From the NCBI GenBank assembly GCA_027579435.1, contig JANBPK010000753.1:62001-126000 (forward strand): a stretch of DNA of 64,000 nt, read 5' to 3'. A program made the translations under genes and the position numbers. This DNA is from Candolleomyces eurysporus (lineage: Eukaryota; Basidiomycota; Agaricomycetes; Agaricales; Psathyrellaceae). The first letter of the stretch is position 1. The number at the start of each line of letters is the position of its first letter. The notes beneath the pieces were generated by a model, which had not been told where the DNA came from, searched no databases, and was given only the letters and a program-made list of their open reading frames with translations. This document shows, one piece after another, positions 47,375 through 58,465 of the stretch.

Positions 47375-48556
47375 TTACTCTTGCACAACAAGACTCGCTG
47401 GCGCCTCCTTCGTCTTCTCCTTCTCAGCCAGGGCTTTCTCATTGACGGACCACCTGGTAAACTCAGCCCGGACACCCTCCCAGTCCTTCTGAGCGAATTC
47501 AGCGAGGATACTCTGCTTGAATTCGTTCTGGACACCGAGAGTGGCGAGGGCAGCCTCAACCTTGGCAGTGGCTGCTTCAACGTTCGCTCCCTCGGCAATG
47601 AAAGGGTAGTTGAGGGCAGCAAACGCCTTGTCATAAGGGGAGAGGGCGTTGTTGGGAGGAACGTCGATGTTCTCTTCGTTCATGGCTCCTGGCATGAAGT
47701 ACCTGTGTATCCGAGAGATATCTCTCAGTGAGCAAACTTTGCGGCCAACGGGTTGAAGGTTGTACGCACATCATGATAGAAGTCAAATCGATGATAGAGA
47801 AGTTGCTGATGTCTTGAAGGTTGTATACGTTCAGGATCTGCTGGCGAACAGTTTTTTCATCCCATCCTTGGGTTCTGGTATAATATTCGATGACAGCTAT
47901 TGAGGCGATGAGGACGGTGAGAACGAAATACATAAAGTGAGGAAATCAAAGAACAAACTGACCTTTCTCCTTCAACGTCAGCTTCTCAGCCCTCCTTGGG
48001 CTCTGGTGCTCGTGCAAGTACCCGATAGCATGTCCGAACTCGTGCAAGATGACACCTCGATCGTCTTCATCGATATCTGCCTGTGTACGAACCCATCCAA
48101 AGTTCATGGTGTTTTGGGTCTTCGGGATGCTCAAGTTATCCCTTCCGACATAAGACCACGATCCATCCTCTGGGTCAAACGCAATTCGGATGTTCGCGTT
48201 CCTATTGTTGTTTCCGAGGAACTGGAATTTGAGGTTGGCGTACTTCTCCCATTCCTTGACGACCTCTTTAACTTTATCCTGCTGGGTTTTCGTTCCGGCA
48301 GGGCGGACAAAGGATACAGTCAGAGTCTACAGCGAGATGTAACAGTTAGTCAATAGCACGAGGATCCAGAGTGAAACGACGCAGTATTCACCTGGCCATT
48401 ATTCCATAGGCGCGAAGCGTTCGTAAGAACGGCTTTCATAGCGCCCACCCGCCCGGGCTGAGGTTTGTTGTTGGTCAGATCGGTACAGCAGCGACTGTAC
48501 CAGTCCGGGTTGTCGATGACCTCTCCGGGACGAGCAGTGTGGTGAGCAGAAGACAT
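47375..48556 (-). CDS. Metzincin-type zinc metalloprotease, paralogue 1
   Basis: A probable zinc endopeptidase. The motif HEFGHAIGYLHEHQSP is the HExxHxxGxxH(E) metzincin site (three His ligands and the catalytic Glu). The later SNFSIIDLTSIMMYFMPG provides the Met-turn (SIMMYFMP). It starts at ATG 48556 (MSSAHHTARPGEVIDNP), and no signal peptide is visible, so it may act inside the cell or leave by another route. Before the site is LTVSFVRPAG ... WEKYANLKFQF, and after it a helical tail (FAALNYPF ... WEGVRAEFTRWSV). Introns are short, with donors such as CAG|GTGAATAC. About 340-350 aa. The closest relatives are at 57.2 and 60.1 kb, but this copy is clearly more diverged. Resemblance to astacins is by motif only. 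Confidence 0.85.
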
Positions 48557-49661
48557 GATTTAGAGATCGCTCGATGCAAGTGGTATGAAAAGGTTGAGGA
48601 GTTTAATGTTAGAGGCTGAGGGATGTCAAGGGTCATTTATACCTCCCCTCCCGAGTTGGCGCCTGCCAATTCCGGTGGCAACGTGACCTCCAGCAGGCCG
48701 CTGGGGTCTGAATCGAGCTACTCCCATATTGTCCGAACAGCGCCCATACTAACTCGAGTCTGAGTGCGCTCTACAGCAGCACTATTCAATAGCCGTCCAA
48801 TGGCAAGTACGAGTAGGCATCTGCGGGAGGAATATTTTTAAACACTTATCAAAGGCTTGGATGGAAGTAAGGCGTCAATAGCTTAATAGAGATGGAATGG
48901 ACACATCGACATACCGTTATCCATCCTAATATGTGCACTTTATTATCATATGGGCTCCGGCGTGTAGTGCTCTCCGATCGAGCATCGCCCCTGGTCTTGA
49001 CAGATAGAGAACAATGCAAGGCGGTGCCGGCCATATGAGAACAGTCAAGACCCAAATTGGGCTGCAAGGCATTTAATACGGGTATCGCAGCCAATCTCAT
49101 AAAAGTCGTGCCCCAGTATTGCTAGTGCCCTTTCAGCTACTCGCCGGAGAACCGACTCGGAGTAGCGAAGGGCCCCCAGAAAGCGGGTAGACAATTCGGA
49201 GCCCTTGGGGTTCTAGGAGATTATCTGAGGAGTCAGGTTCGAGTAACGACACTCTGCATGTCATTTCAGGAATCTAGGAACCCGTTCCTGTCACTGCCAG
49301 CGGTCCACTCCACCCCAGTCTCTTTGCGTACCTGATAGAGGCACGTTCGTTCTAACTCCATTCCAGGGCCCTAGACCAGGAGATAGATCGACTCAGAACA
49401 GAGGGCTGTGGAGAGTAGGGTTGAAAGGAAAGGTCAGCACGCAAGCGAGGCAGAGAATACTTCGAAGATGGTGGAACAAGAAGACCAAGATGGCTTGAAC
49501 TTGTTCAAACGGAGGTCAGCCGGCGGCCCGGCTAATGATGGAGCCGCCATGACGTCACGACCAGCTCATTAATTAGTTGTACAATCTCCTCAAAGCTGCA
49601 GCCTTCAGTTCACCAATTACCATTCGCTACTACTACCAGGCGAAATAACTCTTCCCCTAAA
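48557..49661. other. Intergenic, no gene seen
   Basis: This lies upstream of the first protease gene and of the 49662 gene (divergent). The DNA contains short overlapping frames, with an 83-codon minus frame at 48849-49100 that has no features of a protein family. It probably holds two promoters. Confidence 0.5.
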
Positions 49662-50084
49662 ATGAACCCAATCTCATCAAGCAAACTGGCACCACTCACT
49701 AGCGCTCTCTGGCGCCGAAGGCTCGCTTCACAGTCCCAAAGATGGATTGCAACAACGCCTTCCAACCTCTGCCCGTCTCCAAATGAAAGCAAATCTGCGC
49801 CCAAACAGCCTTCAAACGCCCAATACAAAGTGACAGACCAAACAGAGGGCCACCTACGCGATCCCAAGAACGTCAAAGGTGATCCTCAAAATGAAGCTGC
49901 CGCAGTTGGTCGGGACGTCAAGACGAAAGGCTCGGGTTCGCCTTTGGACACTGCTAGTGCAGAGCATGGAGAAAAACAGACGAAGCCCAAGAAGGGTACC
50001 GGGAAGGGCAATCCAGAGGGTGTAGGATTTGTGGAGCAAGTTGGGAGTGGATCGGGGAGTGCGGAGAAGTTCGAAAAGAAATGA
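49662..50084 (+). CDS. Small hypothetical protein, probable mitochondrial presequence
   Basis: A single-exon gene of 140 aa from ATG 49662 (MNPISSSKLAPLTSALWRRR). The N-terminus is rich in Ser, Leu and Arg with no acidic residue for about 30 positions (ALWRRRLASQSQRWI), as expected of a mitochondrial targeting peptide. The rest is very hydrophilic and low in hydrophobics. Its motifs YKVTDQTEGHLRDPKNVKGD and KGTGKGNPEGVGFVEQVGS look like those of a conserved small fungal protein of unknown function. No catalytic motif is visible. The gene converges with a possible minus-strand frame at 50157-50528. I know no function. Confidence 0.6.
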   Translation: MNPISSSKLAPLTSALWRRRLASQSQRWIATTPSNLCPSPNESKSAPKQPSNAQYKVTDQTEGHLRDPKNVKGDPQNEAAAVGRDVKTKGSGSPLDTASAEHGEKQTKPKKGTGKGNPEGVGFVEQVGSGSGSAEKFEKK

Positions 50085-50156
50085 ATGGGGAGGATGGGAC
50101 AGATGGAGCGAGAGAGCGTTAGCACACAATTGAGTTACATGCTAAGTATAACACAT

Positions 50157-50528
50157 TTAAATATAGACATGCATCGGTTCAGTGAACCTCTCCCTCTCGG
50201 CGGTAGCCTCCTTCCCATACGCCTCGACCTGTTCGTTCCACACTCCCTGCATGAATCCGACCCTGTTCCGTGTGACCACCAGTGCTTCTGAATCGCTCCT
50301 ATGGTGGCAAATTAAACACCGTCCTGACTCCTGGAGCGCACCCACCCCAATCCCAATTTCTACGCAATCATCACCACTCAACACCACCGTTATCGACATG
50401 TTCTCAGGGTAAGGTTTCTCCAGTACCAAACTTACGACAGTCTCCGTACAATCGGCCCCAAGAATTTCTCGACCTGAGGGCATTCTCTTCGACTCCTGAG
50501 TGACGTTGTTTACGCCATAGTACAACAT
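50157..50528 (-). CDS. Hypothetical protein, weak support
   Basis: An uninterrupted minus-strand frame of up to 123 codons, best read from the inner Met (MPSGREILGADCTETV). It includes SITVVLSGDDCVEIGIGVGALQ and ends EPMHVYI. Composition is protein-like (alternating hydrophobic strands, SGDDC), but I recognise no family. No intron is evident. An opposite-strand frame covers the same DNA. It may be the last exon of a longer gene. Confidence 0.25.
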   Translation of the reverse strand: MLYYGVNNVTQESKRMPSGREILGADCTETVVSLVLEKPYPENMSITVVLSGDDCVEIGIGVGALQESGRCLICHHRSDSEALVVTRNRVGFMQGVWNEQVEAYGKEATAERERFTEPMHVYI

Positions 50529-50854
50529 CCATCCTCAACCGACATGCCAGTTGCAACACGCTACACGGGGTTCAGACAGAATTCGATCGCCTCCAAGATG
50601 CACTGATGACGCTGGAGCACTAGGCCCGCGGTACGACGTTCTCCTCGAAGCCAATTCAAAGGTTTGATTTTCAGTCACGGTTAGTTACCCTTGAGCTCAT
50701 CCGCTGAGCTCCGAACTGCCTGACACCAATCGCGTCGTGTGTAGGCGAAACTGCTCTGGCCCCGAAATTGGGTCTCTCGCCCGAAAGGCCGAGGTACCAT
50801 CTCGAAGGAGAAGGGGACCAATAAGGTGCCTGATACTACGCTGAGTTCAGATTA

Positions 50855-51182
50855 GAATTCAGCGGCAATAAACCAAAGCTCTCTCAACTCGAACAAACCC
50901 TTACACCCGTCTTGACCTACCCCCACACTATCCCGGGGTCTGGACAACCTCTAGCACCACCTCCGCCGCGGTGGGCCAGTCCACTGCCAGAGTCATAGTG
51001 GTCTGAAGAAGGTGAAGCCAGGCACAGAAGTTCTGAAAGGGTGTGGAGGCGCAAGCTGGCTCCAAGTGAGATTGCGTTGGAGTGGAAATCAGACGAGAAA
51101 ACGCAAGAAGTTTGGAAGACTATTCCGATAGCTGGCCTGAGGGACAGGAAAGTGCCATTGGAAGAGAAGATTAGAAGAGTGT
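50855..51182 (+). pseudogene. Possible decayed coding stretch
   Basis: Two adjacent protein-like stretches share one plus-strand frame: 50855-50997 (EFSGNKPKLSQLEQTLTPV ... PLAPPPPRWASPL) and 51001-51182 (WSEEGEARHRSSERVWRRK ... LAPSEIALEWKSDEKTQE ... PLEEKIRRV). A single TAG (50998-51000) separates them. The second ends at a GTGCGT donor-like site. It may be a decayed gene or an exon with a sequencing error; no function can be given. The flanks (50529-50854 and 51183-51762) hold nothing else I can support. Confidence 0.25.
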
Positions 51183-51762
51183 GCGTTTTAATATCGATAG
51201 AATGAATCAGTCAAGTCAGAAGTATCGAGAGCTGCGGAAAGCAACTCACCGTTGCGCCCAACCCTTCTAGGTGCCGTTCCTGCAGAATTGACAGTCAGCT
51301 GTGAGTGTTGAATCAGTCAGTGTCTATAAGGACCGTAAACACCAGAACGAGAGAGTTGGCAGGTCCGCTCAAACTTTGAAGAAATGAAAAGCACAAGGAC
51401 ACTGCGGGTGATTGTAAACACAAGCGTATTGCATTGACTCTAAGGTAAAGAAGAAGTTCGAGGGCATAAAGTGAGAAAGTGAGGAGTCAACCTAATCATC
51501 GGAATATACACCTAGAAGCCTCCAGAAATGGGAGAGAGGAAGAAAACATAAAACAACACTGAATAAGACCAGCTAAAGAATGATGGTTGTACATAGGGTG
51601 AGATGAGCAGAAAACACCCCGGAGAGTCAGTAAATTAGCGAGAATGGACGATCCTGCGCTCGGGGGGGGAGATGGTGACAATAAAATACAACAATTGCTT
51701 GGCAGTTGGTCTGGCGTGCATGGTGTCGGCTAATAGCTCTTCGTTGGAGAGACAAATAGTCT

Positions 51763-52698
51763 TCATCGTCCACCAGGAGGCGGCGTGGACGCACCAAAGA
51801 GGCCGGCTCGCGGAGGTGGTGTCGCAGGCATACGTGAAGGGGAAACAAGTGGAGTAGGCGTCAACAGTGGATTCGCTGCACAGCAAAAAGCATCCATCCT
51901 CCAAATCAGCTCAAAGACCACCAACATAGGATTAAACAAAGGACGCACGTCTCCATTGAGCCCAAGCAGGCATACCCGGCCCTGGGGGCGGCTCGTAAGC
52001 AATCTGCGCAGGTGGAGGAGTAGGGTCAGGCGGTGCAGCAATTTGCTTCCGGTTCTTATGCCTCTTCTCCCCAGGGGCTTTCTTGGGCCCCACAGTCCTC
52101 CATCCCGGTCGTGCATGAGTAGGCGTATCTTCAATCATAGGTGGTGGAGGCAGAGGTGGTTCTTCCATTCCCATTCCCATTGGCATGCCCATACCCATGC
52201 CCATTCCCATTCCCATTCCTGGAGGGCCCATCCCCATTCCCGGAGGCCCCTCAATCTGCTGTATAGCGCCAAGCCAATCCAGTGGTACGATGTAAGCTCG
52301 CTATTCACAATCGATCGTAGAGAGGGTGCGGCGTGCGTACCTTGGGATGCCAATCTCCCGAGTAGCCACCACCGTGCTTTGATTTCATCGTCATTAGTTC
52401 TGCGATTTCACTGCCCACGAACAATACAGTGTCAGAAGATTGCGGCAGGATCAAGAGAAAGCGCTTTGCGAGGACGACGCACGCTTGTAGTTGAGTCCGC
52501 TCATCTCTCAGTTTCCCTACTTCCTGTAGCAGGATACGGACTTCGCCTGCAAGCGCCTTACTGAAATCCTGGAGATACCTAGAGCACGACGTCGCAAGCC
52601 CATGATCAGCACGAGCGGCCCACCGGCCATACCGATAAATGGACTCACTTGGGCGTCGTATAAGGATTGTAGGAAGGCGATCCCCCCTTCGACGACAT
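51763..52698 (-). CDS. Conserved hypothetical protein with Gly-Met repeat and short coiled coil
   Basis: About 210 aa over five exons, all with GT...AG introns. It starts at ATG 52698 (MSSKGGSPSYNPYTTPK). A helical, coiled-coil-like region follows: YLQDFSKALAGEVRILLQEV, GKLRDERTQLQAEIAELM and KSKHGGGYSGDWHPK. Next is a low-complexity run of GMGMGM (minus strand of the CCCATT repeat near 52170-52230), PPLPPPP, a basic box (KRHKNRKQ) and PAWAQWR. The last intron (51876-51948) joins AQWR to PNPLLTPTPLVSP, and the protein ends PRAGLFGASTPPPGGR. The C-terminal motif PAWAQWRPNPLL is conserved in related fungal proteins as far as I recall; function unknown. Proline-rich tracts suggest protein-protein contacts. 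Confidence 0.65.
52164..52240. repeat. Hexanucleotide CCCATT-type microsatellite
   Basis: An imperfect tandem array of CCCATT/CCCATG units lies inside the coding exon of the 51.8-52.7 kb gene. On the minus strand it encodes alternating Gly-Met (GMGMGM...), with interruptions. Length changes in whole 6-nt units keep the frame, so repeat number could vary between strains without breaking the gene. Confidence 0.7.
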
Positions 52699-53221
52699 CC
52701 TTCAGGCTGGTATGCGTGTGCTAATGAGGCCCTGGTAGTTGCGAGGTATGGATGCTGAGCGCTGTGGACGAAGGACGAGCAAGGCTTTCAGGGGTATGGT
52801 CGCGGTCGAGGTGAGTGGGAATAGCCCTGGGCCACGAGGCAGCTGATGTTCGCCGAAGCTTGCTCCGATCATCATCCCAGGCTTGTTTGGGCAGCCGTCC
52901 GATTTGCGTCCGATGTCGCCAAAATTCTCGACTTTTCTGTTCGAGTTCTAGCACGAGCGCAGAAGATCGAGTAAGAGTCTTGTTTATTTGACCGGCGGTG
53001 TCATTCAAATAGCAGAATTAACTCCGTGAGAGTGCAATATGATTGTATCGGAATCATAGGGAGAACTAGTACTACATCTGCAAGCCCTTGCGGAGTGCTT
53101 GATACGCCTTTAGCTGGCGTTCTGCTTAGATCCACAGCTTCAGAGAAGGACTTGTGAATCGGGCGAAGTAGAAGCCCACAGTGGGTTTAGGATTCTGCCC
53201 CGCGAACATTGTGACATTTTA
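52699..53221. other. Intergenic, no gene seen
   Basis: It holds a 95-codon minus-strand frame (52721-53008: MNDTAGQINKTLTRSSALVL...) directly upstream of the hypothetical gene. It could be a short upstream exon or 5' leader, but is not needed for the gene model. Otherwise nothing. Confidence 0.4.
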
Positions 53222-54040
53222 CAGATGAGGGAAAAGACGATCCAGGTACGTCGCAAGAGTCATAATCTCCTGTACCCCAAGTTCCCTATCCATATAATTG
53301 GGGTCGATGAAAAGACAAGGAAGCGTGTAGCCGGGAAGTTCGAGCTCTGTCTTCTCCGATGGAATGGTAGGCATGTTGAGGGAGATAGCGACTTATCGAA
53401 GGAAGGGTCGTTGGAGGAGAGGGATTGAAAGCAATCTGATGTTGGAAGGGTCAACTTTTGCCCCCTGGGATGGATGGGAAGCAACCAGAGGGTATTAGGT
53501 CAGCAATGGGGACCAGTCGATCTCCACGATCGACTTGATGATTAGTTCTGTAAGATCGGGGAACGGGACAGCAGGCCTCCGGGTCGAAGGCAAATTCAAG
53601 AGAAGGAGCCAATGGCTCGTCATTCTCTTCCACTCTGTGTCATTTGTACCGTCCAGAGAAACAGACACTCTTTTCGGAGAATAGAGAAGAAAGCACGACT
53701 AAGGGCCACACTTTACAGAGTGAAGGAGATCCTAAAATAGTCAAGTGTCAGCGAGAAGGATTGGAATCGTTAATGACGACCTTGCCTTGGAGGGATCTGC
53801 GCCCGATCGTTTATGATAGGTGGGGAGTAGTTGCAAGAAAGGGGTAACCGAAAGCATGAGCTTCCAATTGGCATCTGTGCTGGCCTGAAAAAAGGCGTGA
53901 TTGACTGTGGCGAGGGAGGCCATCGCTCGCTTCATCTCCGCGTTGGCGTCTACTTCCCCTCTCAGAGAGTCTACTATTAGCCTTGTAAGCTCCTGTTTGT
54001 TTATCACTTGACCAGCTAGAGGGTCATGTAGCGCAAACAT
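53222..54040 (-). pseudogene. Decayed F-box protein gene with internal deletion
   Basis: Two separated fragments match the F-box/LRR gene on the other strand (54640-56510). The 5' fragment (ATG 54040) carries the F-box-like helices: NKQELTRLIVDSLRG ... LATVNHAFFQASTDANW ... FLQLLP (intact gene: NNQELVRIIVDYLVGE ... TVNHAFFHACTDVLW ... YLRLLP). The 3' fragment (about 53484-53224) reads LTLPTSDCFQSLSSNDPSF and then, after a frame change, ISLNMPTIPSEKTELELPGY and MTLATYLDRLFPHL. These match LTLPTLECLRTLSSTN, ISIDMSTIPADTPDLLLPGH and VTLSTFLDRLFPNL. The middle (several hundred codons) is missing. It is a head-to-head pseudogene and no longer codes for a full protein. Confidence 0.75.
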
Positions 54041-54639
54041 CGAAGAAATAAACTAGAACACGCTGACATCAAAATTCGGAGACAAGAAAAGGAGTCACTA
54101 TGTCGGATTGTGCTCACGGTTGGAATAGAGGCTTTTGTTAGGGGATCGGAAAATACAGACTATTGTGGCGATTAGGCCTGGATCCTACAGGAGTCTAAGT
54201 ACGAGTGAGTGCCAAAGCTTGAGGCGCTGAAGTACCAAGGAATGAGCGAGAAGTCTTACCCAAAATGCGGTGACATCGATGCGAGGGTTGAGAGCAGAAC
54301 CCCGACTCAACTTGAAGGCGCAGGTAGATATATCGAGCATTTAGACGAACAGNCCCCGAGCCTCCATCGTCCGGGTCTCCCCCTCTTGGCTCAAGGCTAC
54401 CTAGCGGCTCCTTTGCTCCTTTGGTCCTCGGAACTGAAGCAACCCAGGGAGGAACTGCCAGTGCGAGATCGTGACGCCTGGCACGAGTGTGTCACATCAC
54501 GCGCCTAAGCCGTCACACCCCGTGACAACGCCAATCATGCGCGCTTTGTTTTTCTCCAGGTCCCACCTCGTGAAGAGCTAAAGATCCTTCAGTAAACCCT
54601 CGTCTGGAGACCCTCTGTATCCGTCAATTTGGCGTCATT
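54041..54639. other. Divergent promoter region of the F-box pair
   Basis: This is 600 nt between the two F-box starts. A 99-codon plus frame (54209-54508) contains an N at 54353 and resembles nothing known. It probably holds the promoter of the intact gene (+) and formerly that of the decayed partner. Confidence 0.5.
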
Positions 54640-56510
54640 ATGCCTCCATCGGGAGCCACCTCCGTTGGATCTACTGGGAGGAACTCGGGTAGACATCCTT
54701 TGACCCCTGTAACGGTGGACCACCTCTGACTTACTTTGAACAAAGGTACACGGGGTCTCTCGTTGCTCCAGAAATTACCGGCGTACCGCGTCCTCAATAA
54801 CCAAGAGCTTGTACGTATAATCGTCGACTACTTGGTTGGGGAGCGCGAAAGCAACCTTTTCCTGGCGATAACCGTCAACCATGCTTTCTTTCATGCTTGC
54901 ACCGACGTGCTTTGGAGGTCCCTGCCCTCGTTCTCCCCGTACTTGCGGCTTCTTCCTGAAATGTTCGACGGAACCATTAAGCAATCCAGGGTACTTCTAC
55001 CATTAAATATCTGTCTTTTGAAGGACCTAACAGATTCCACCCACAGATAATATTCCGAGCAGTCAACGCGGATCCTTGGTCGCGTTTCTTGCTGTATTCA
55101 CCCAAAACGGTGTCTATGACGTTGGTAGATGATCCTAACATCGACAAGACTATGCCCATCCACTGGTTCAACCTCCTATTCGGACTTCCATCGAAGCCTT
55201 CGGTCCTTTTCCCCAGGTTGAACGAGCTGTCCATTGGGTCCATTCGCGGAGTCAACTCCATCATCCCGGTTCATATGGCTTCAAACCTCCGATCCGTCGT
55301 TATATCCGATTTCTCGGCTGCAGGTAAATACGACCACTCGATTGAAGAAAAAGTCACAGCCCTTGTGGTAAACTTTATCTTCAATTCCCCGAACCTCTCC
55401 AAGATGGTTCTTCGCTCCCCCCTCGCGGAGCCCATGCTGTACCCACTTGCCAAATATTCCGCATTCGATTCGGCCTCGTTCGTCTTCCCCACACCCTGGC
55501 AGACAATGTACATTGGGATGCTGAATTTCATGACCGAGTTGAAATCTGTGACGCTGTCCGCTTGCGGACGACCTGACAGAGGTAGCTATCCGGAGGCTGG
55601 AACCCACCTAGACAGTTTTCACCGCGAACAAGGAAAATCGAAAATCACTTCCCTGAATGTCGCTGGGGACAACGCCTTCATGTTCAAATCGGTGGCCTTC
55701 CTGGCCTCTCCCTCTCTTCGGACGTTTACCGCCAAGTTTTCGAAGGGTCGAGGGAATCATAGAGGAGATGATGGCGTCTATGTTGCTCCAATAATCCTGC
55801 ATCGCCTCTCACGCAATGCCACCCATATTCGAAGTGTCTCCTTCGAAAGGGATGACCCAGAATTGGAGCTCGACACGGAGGACCGCGTCGCATGGTTCGA
55901 ATCCCGTCGAGCTGCCCTCATTCCCCAGAATCTAGTTCAAGATCTTGCAAAACTACGAAATCTCACTGCTCTCTCCTTCAAGTTCATTCCATTCGTCGAT
56001 AAAACCTTTACCGTTCAACTGGTGGCTGGACTCCCAAACCTCCCGCAGTTGCAAACCTTGTGTTTACTTCCCCTCCCACTTAGCCGCCACGAACGGCACA
56101 AATTGACACTCCCCACTCTGGAATGCCTTCGGACCCTATCGTCTACGAATCTCGCTCTGCAGCATCTCACGATATCTATCGACATGTCGACCATCCCTGC
56201 CGATACGCCTGACCTCTTGCTTCCCGGTCACGCACTCGAAACACTTTTTATCGCACCGTTCTATACCCCCTTCAAACTCTCCACGTCCGACCTTGTCACG
56301 CTTTCGACATTCCTGGACCGTCTTTTTCCTAATCTCCAGGATGTGACTTCGTTCTTCGAGAAGAGCCATAGTAGTAGGAAACCAGGTCTTGCGGAAGCGT
56401 CGGTTTTGGCGTCGCCGTTGTGGGCTGATGTGGAGCGGATGGTGCGGTCGTACCAGATTTTGAGAGAGCGTGTCCATGATCACCTTGTTCAGAATCTGTT
56501 CGTGAGATAG
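54640..56510 (+). CDS. F-box / leucine-rich-repeat-like protein
   Basis: Three exons: 54640-54688, 54746-54990 and 55047-56510, 585 aa. The start MPPSGATSVGSTGRNSG is ATG 54640. An F-box-like helix bundle (LNNQELVRIIVDYLVGE ... NHAFFHACTDVLWRSLPSF) normally binds Skp1 in SCF ubiquitin ligases. The rest is built of Leu-rich strands (LRSVVISDFSAAG, KMVLRSPLAEPM, ELKSVTLSACGRP, LRTFTAKFSKGRG, LTALSFKFIP), consistent with divergent LRRs that recognise targets. No frame damage. Agaricomycetes carry hundreds of such genes. Its target is not predictable. Confidence 0.8.
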
Positions 56511-57227
56511 ATATGTGCATCGTGGTCGAATTATCTCTGACTGTTTTATTTGGAGTTGTCGGTAGGCGGTCATGTACTTTTGGATATTACACAGCCATCT
56601 ATGCAACAACAGGATCAGCGCTTGAGCTCATCGAGATGTTTTAGGTTACCTGTAGCTGCAAGAGCGTTTACAGACGCCCCGGCGCTTCGTCACTGACTGG
56701 CATGCCTCCCTTAGAAGGAGGCGCTCTGTATCGTTTGTCTTCAACGCTCAATTCCTTACCGTTCAGAAGCTCGACAAACCTTACTCCGATGAGATCTCGA
56801 GAGCGACGGAGAGCTGAGCTTGGGGTGACTCGGGCTGAGTATGACGAACTGTACGAAGGGGTCTATCGACGTTACGAAGAAGTACTTGGGTACAACCGAA
56901 TACCGGTGAATTCACCGGACAGTTCCTAGGACGCCTCTGTTCTGTCCCGCCGTCGTCTGAGCAGGTCGAGGCGTATCGGAGCTGGACCACTGGAAGGAGA
57001 AAGTTGCTTAGCTGTAAAGTAGAAGGGACAGTGGGCCATTGAAATAAACGGTAGTACAATTACTGGGTAATAAGACAGTATGTGTTACAGTTGCAGCGCC
57101 GTGAAATGTTGCTAGATTTACAAATTCGGATATACATTAAGTTCAGACCATTGGATTCTGCTTCTTCGAACCTGGGAGATCAGACGGTGTCACCAAATGA
57201 ACGCCAACTCGAAGTGCTCGTAGGGGT
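56511..57227. other. Intergenic with an uncertain small frame
   Basis: A 75-codon plus frame at 56702-56929 (MPPLEGGALYRLSSTLNSLP ... GVTRAEYDELYEGVYRRYEE) looks protein-like, with basic and acidic helix segments, but has no recognised family. The part from about 56940 is the 3' flank of protease paralogue 2 and shares blocks with 59.8-60.05 kb and the window end. Confidence 0.4.
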
Positions 57228-58465
57228 TCATGAATCGGTCTGGACCCCAACATCCGCCTCAGCCTCTCTCTCGTCCACCGCTTCCCTCCTGCTTGCTTCA
57301 GCCCTGGCGTTCAACGTCCACCTCGTGAATTCAGCTCTTACACCCTTCCAATCGTTCTCGTTGAACTCGGCCGTGATACTTTCTCTGAACTTGCCGGTGA
57401 CACCGATGGTGTTGAGAGCGTTGTCCAGGGTGTGGGAGGCGTCGGACGAGGTGAGGCCCCCGAGGAAGGGATAGTTGAGGAAGGCGAATGCTTTGTCGAG
57501 TGCATCCAACTCGTCATTGGAGGGAATCTCTATTCCTTGTTCGTTTAGTTCGGCGGGCATGAAGTACCTGCAAAAAGCCATTCAAATTGACTATATCGTT
57601 CGTGTTTGTAGCTCGGAGGACTTACATCATGACAGAAGTCAGATCGACGCTTGAATAGTTGCTAACTTCAGATCGGTTGTAGACGTTGAGGAAGTTTTCG
57701 CGAACATCTTGCTCAGTCCAACGTGGCCTCTGTGTATCCCAGAAATACTTGATAGCCTCTGACAAGTCGAAGAATGCCAGTCAGCCTCAATGATGAGCAC
57801 AATTATAAAAGAACAGCTCTGACCTTTCTCTTTCAACTTCAACTTATCGCCCCTCCTCGGGCTCTGATGTTCATGCAAATACCCAATCGCATGCCCAAAC
57901 TCATGCAAAATAACACCTCTCTCCTCCGACGTCGCGATATTTGGGGCACTAAAGACCCACCCAAAATTCATCGTCGCCTTATTTTTTGGCACCTCCGGAT
58001 CTAGAGCGGTCTTTCCGACAGTGGACCAGGAACCCAAGCCCTGGTTAAACGAGATGCGGATGGTAGCGTCCCGAGGTTTGTTTGCGGCGGACTTGAAATC
58101 GAGTTTGATGTTGGCGTAGCGCTCCCATTCTTTGGCGACTGAGATTACTTTGGCTTGTTGGATGGCACTACCCGCGGGTTTGACGAAGGCGCAGGTGAGG
58201 ACCTGCAATGAGACGTCACGGGGATATAATTCTGGTGAATTAGTGAACTTATAAAGGAAACGGAGACACAGACTTGTCCGTTGTCCCACATCCAAGAGGC
58301 CCTAGTAAGAACTGCACGCATGCCGTCTAGTCGATCACCACTACGAGCGCTGGGCAGTCGACTGAGGTCCGCACAGACCCGATTGTACCATTCGGGATAC
58401 TGACTCTCGTCGTCTCCTGCGGTCTCTGGAGCCTGGGCGGGAGGAGTACTATCGAGTTCAGACAT
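57228..58465 (-). CDS. Metzincin-type zinc metalloprotease, paralogue 2
   Basis: About 350 aa in four exons. It starts MSELDSTPPAQAPETAGDDE (ATG 58465), with no signal peptide visible. Conserved blocks are GMRAVLTRASWMWDNGQ, VLTCAFVKPAGSA ... WERYANIKLDF, then HEFGHAIGYLHEHQSPRRGD (zinc site with catalytic Glu) and SSVDLTSVMMYFMPAELNEQ (Met-turn). A helical tail with WKGVRAEFTRWTLNARA ends VQTDS and TGA. Sites and length match paralogue 3, to which it is very close in introns and flanks, so the pair is a recent segmental duplication. The more diverged relative is at 47.4 kb. It is probably active; the protein substrate is unknown. Confidence 0.88.

Noticed and set aside
55894..55908. GGTTCGAATCCCG, a perfect tRNA T-arm-like sequence
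   Set aside because: It lies in frame inside the F-box gene (WFESR codons) and no acceptor stem or other arms can be paired around it.
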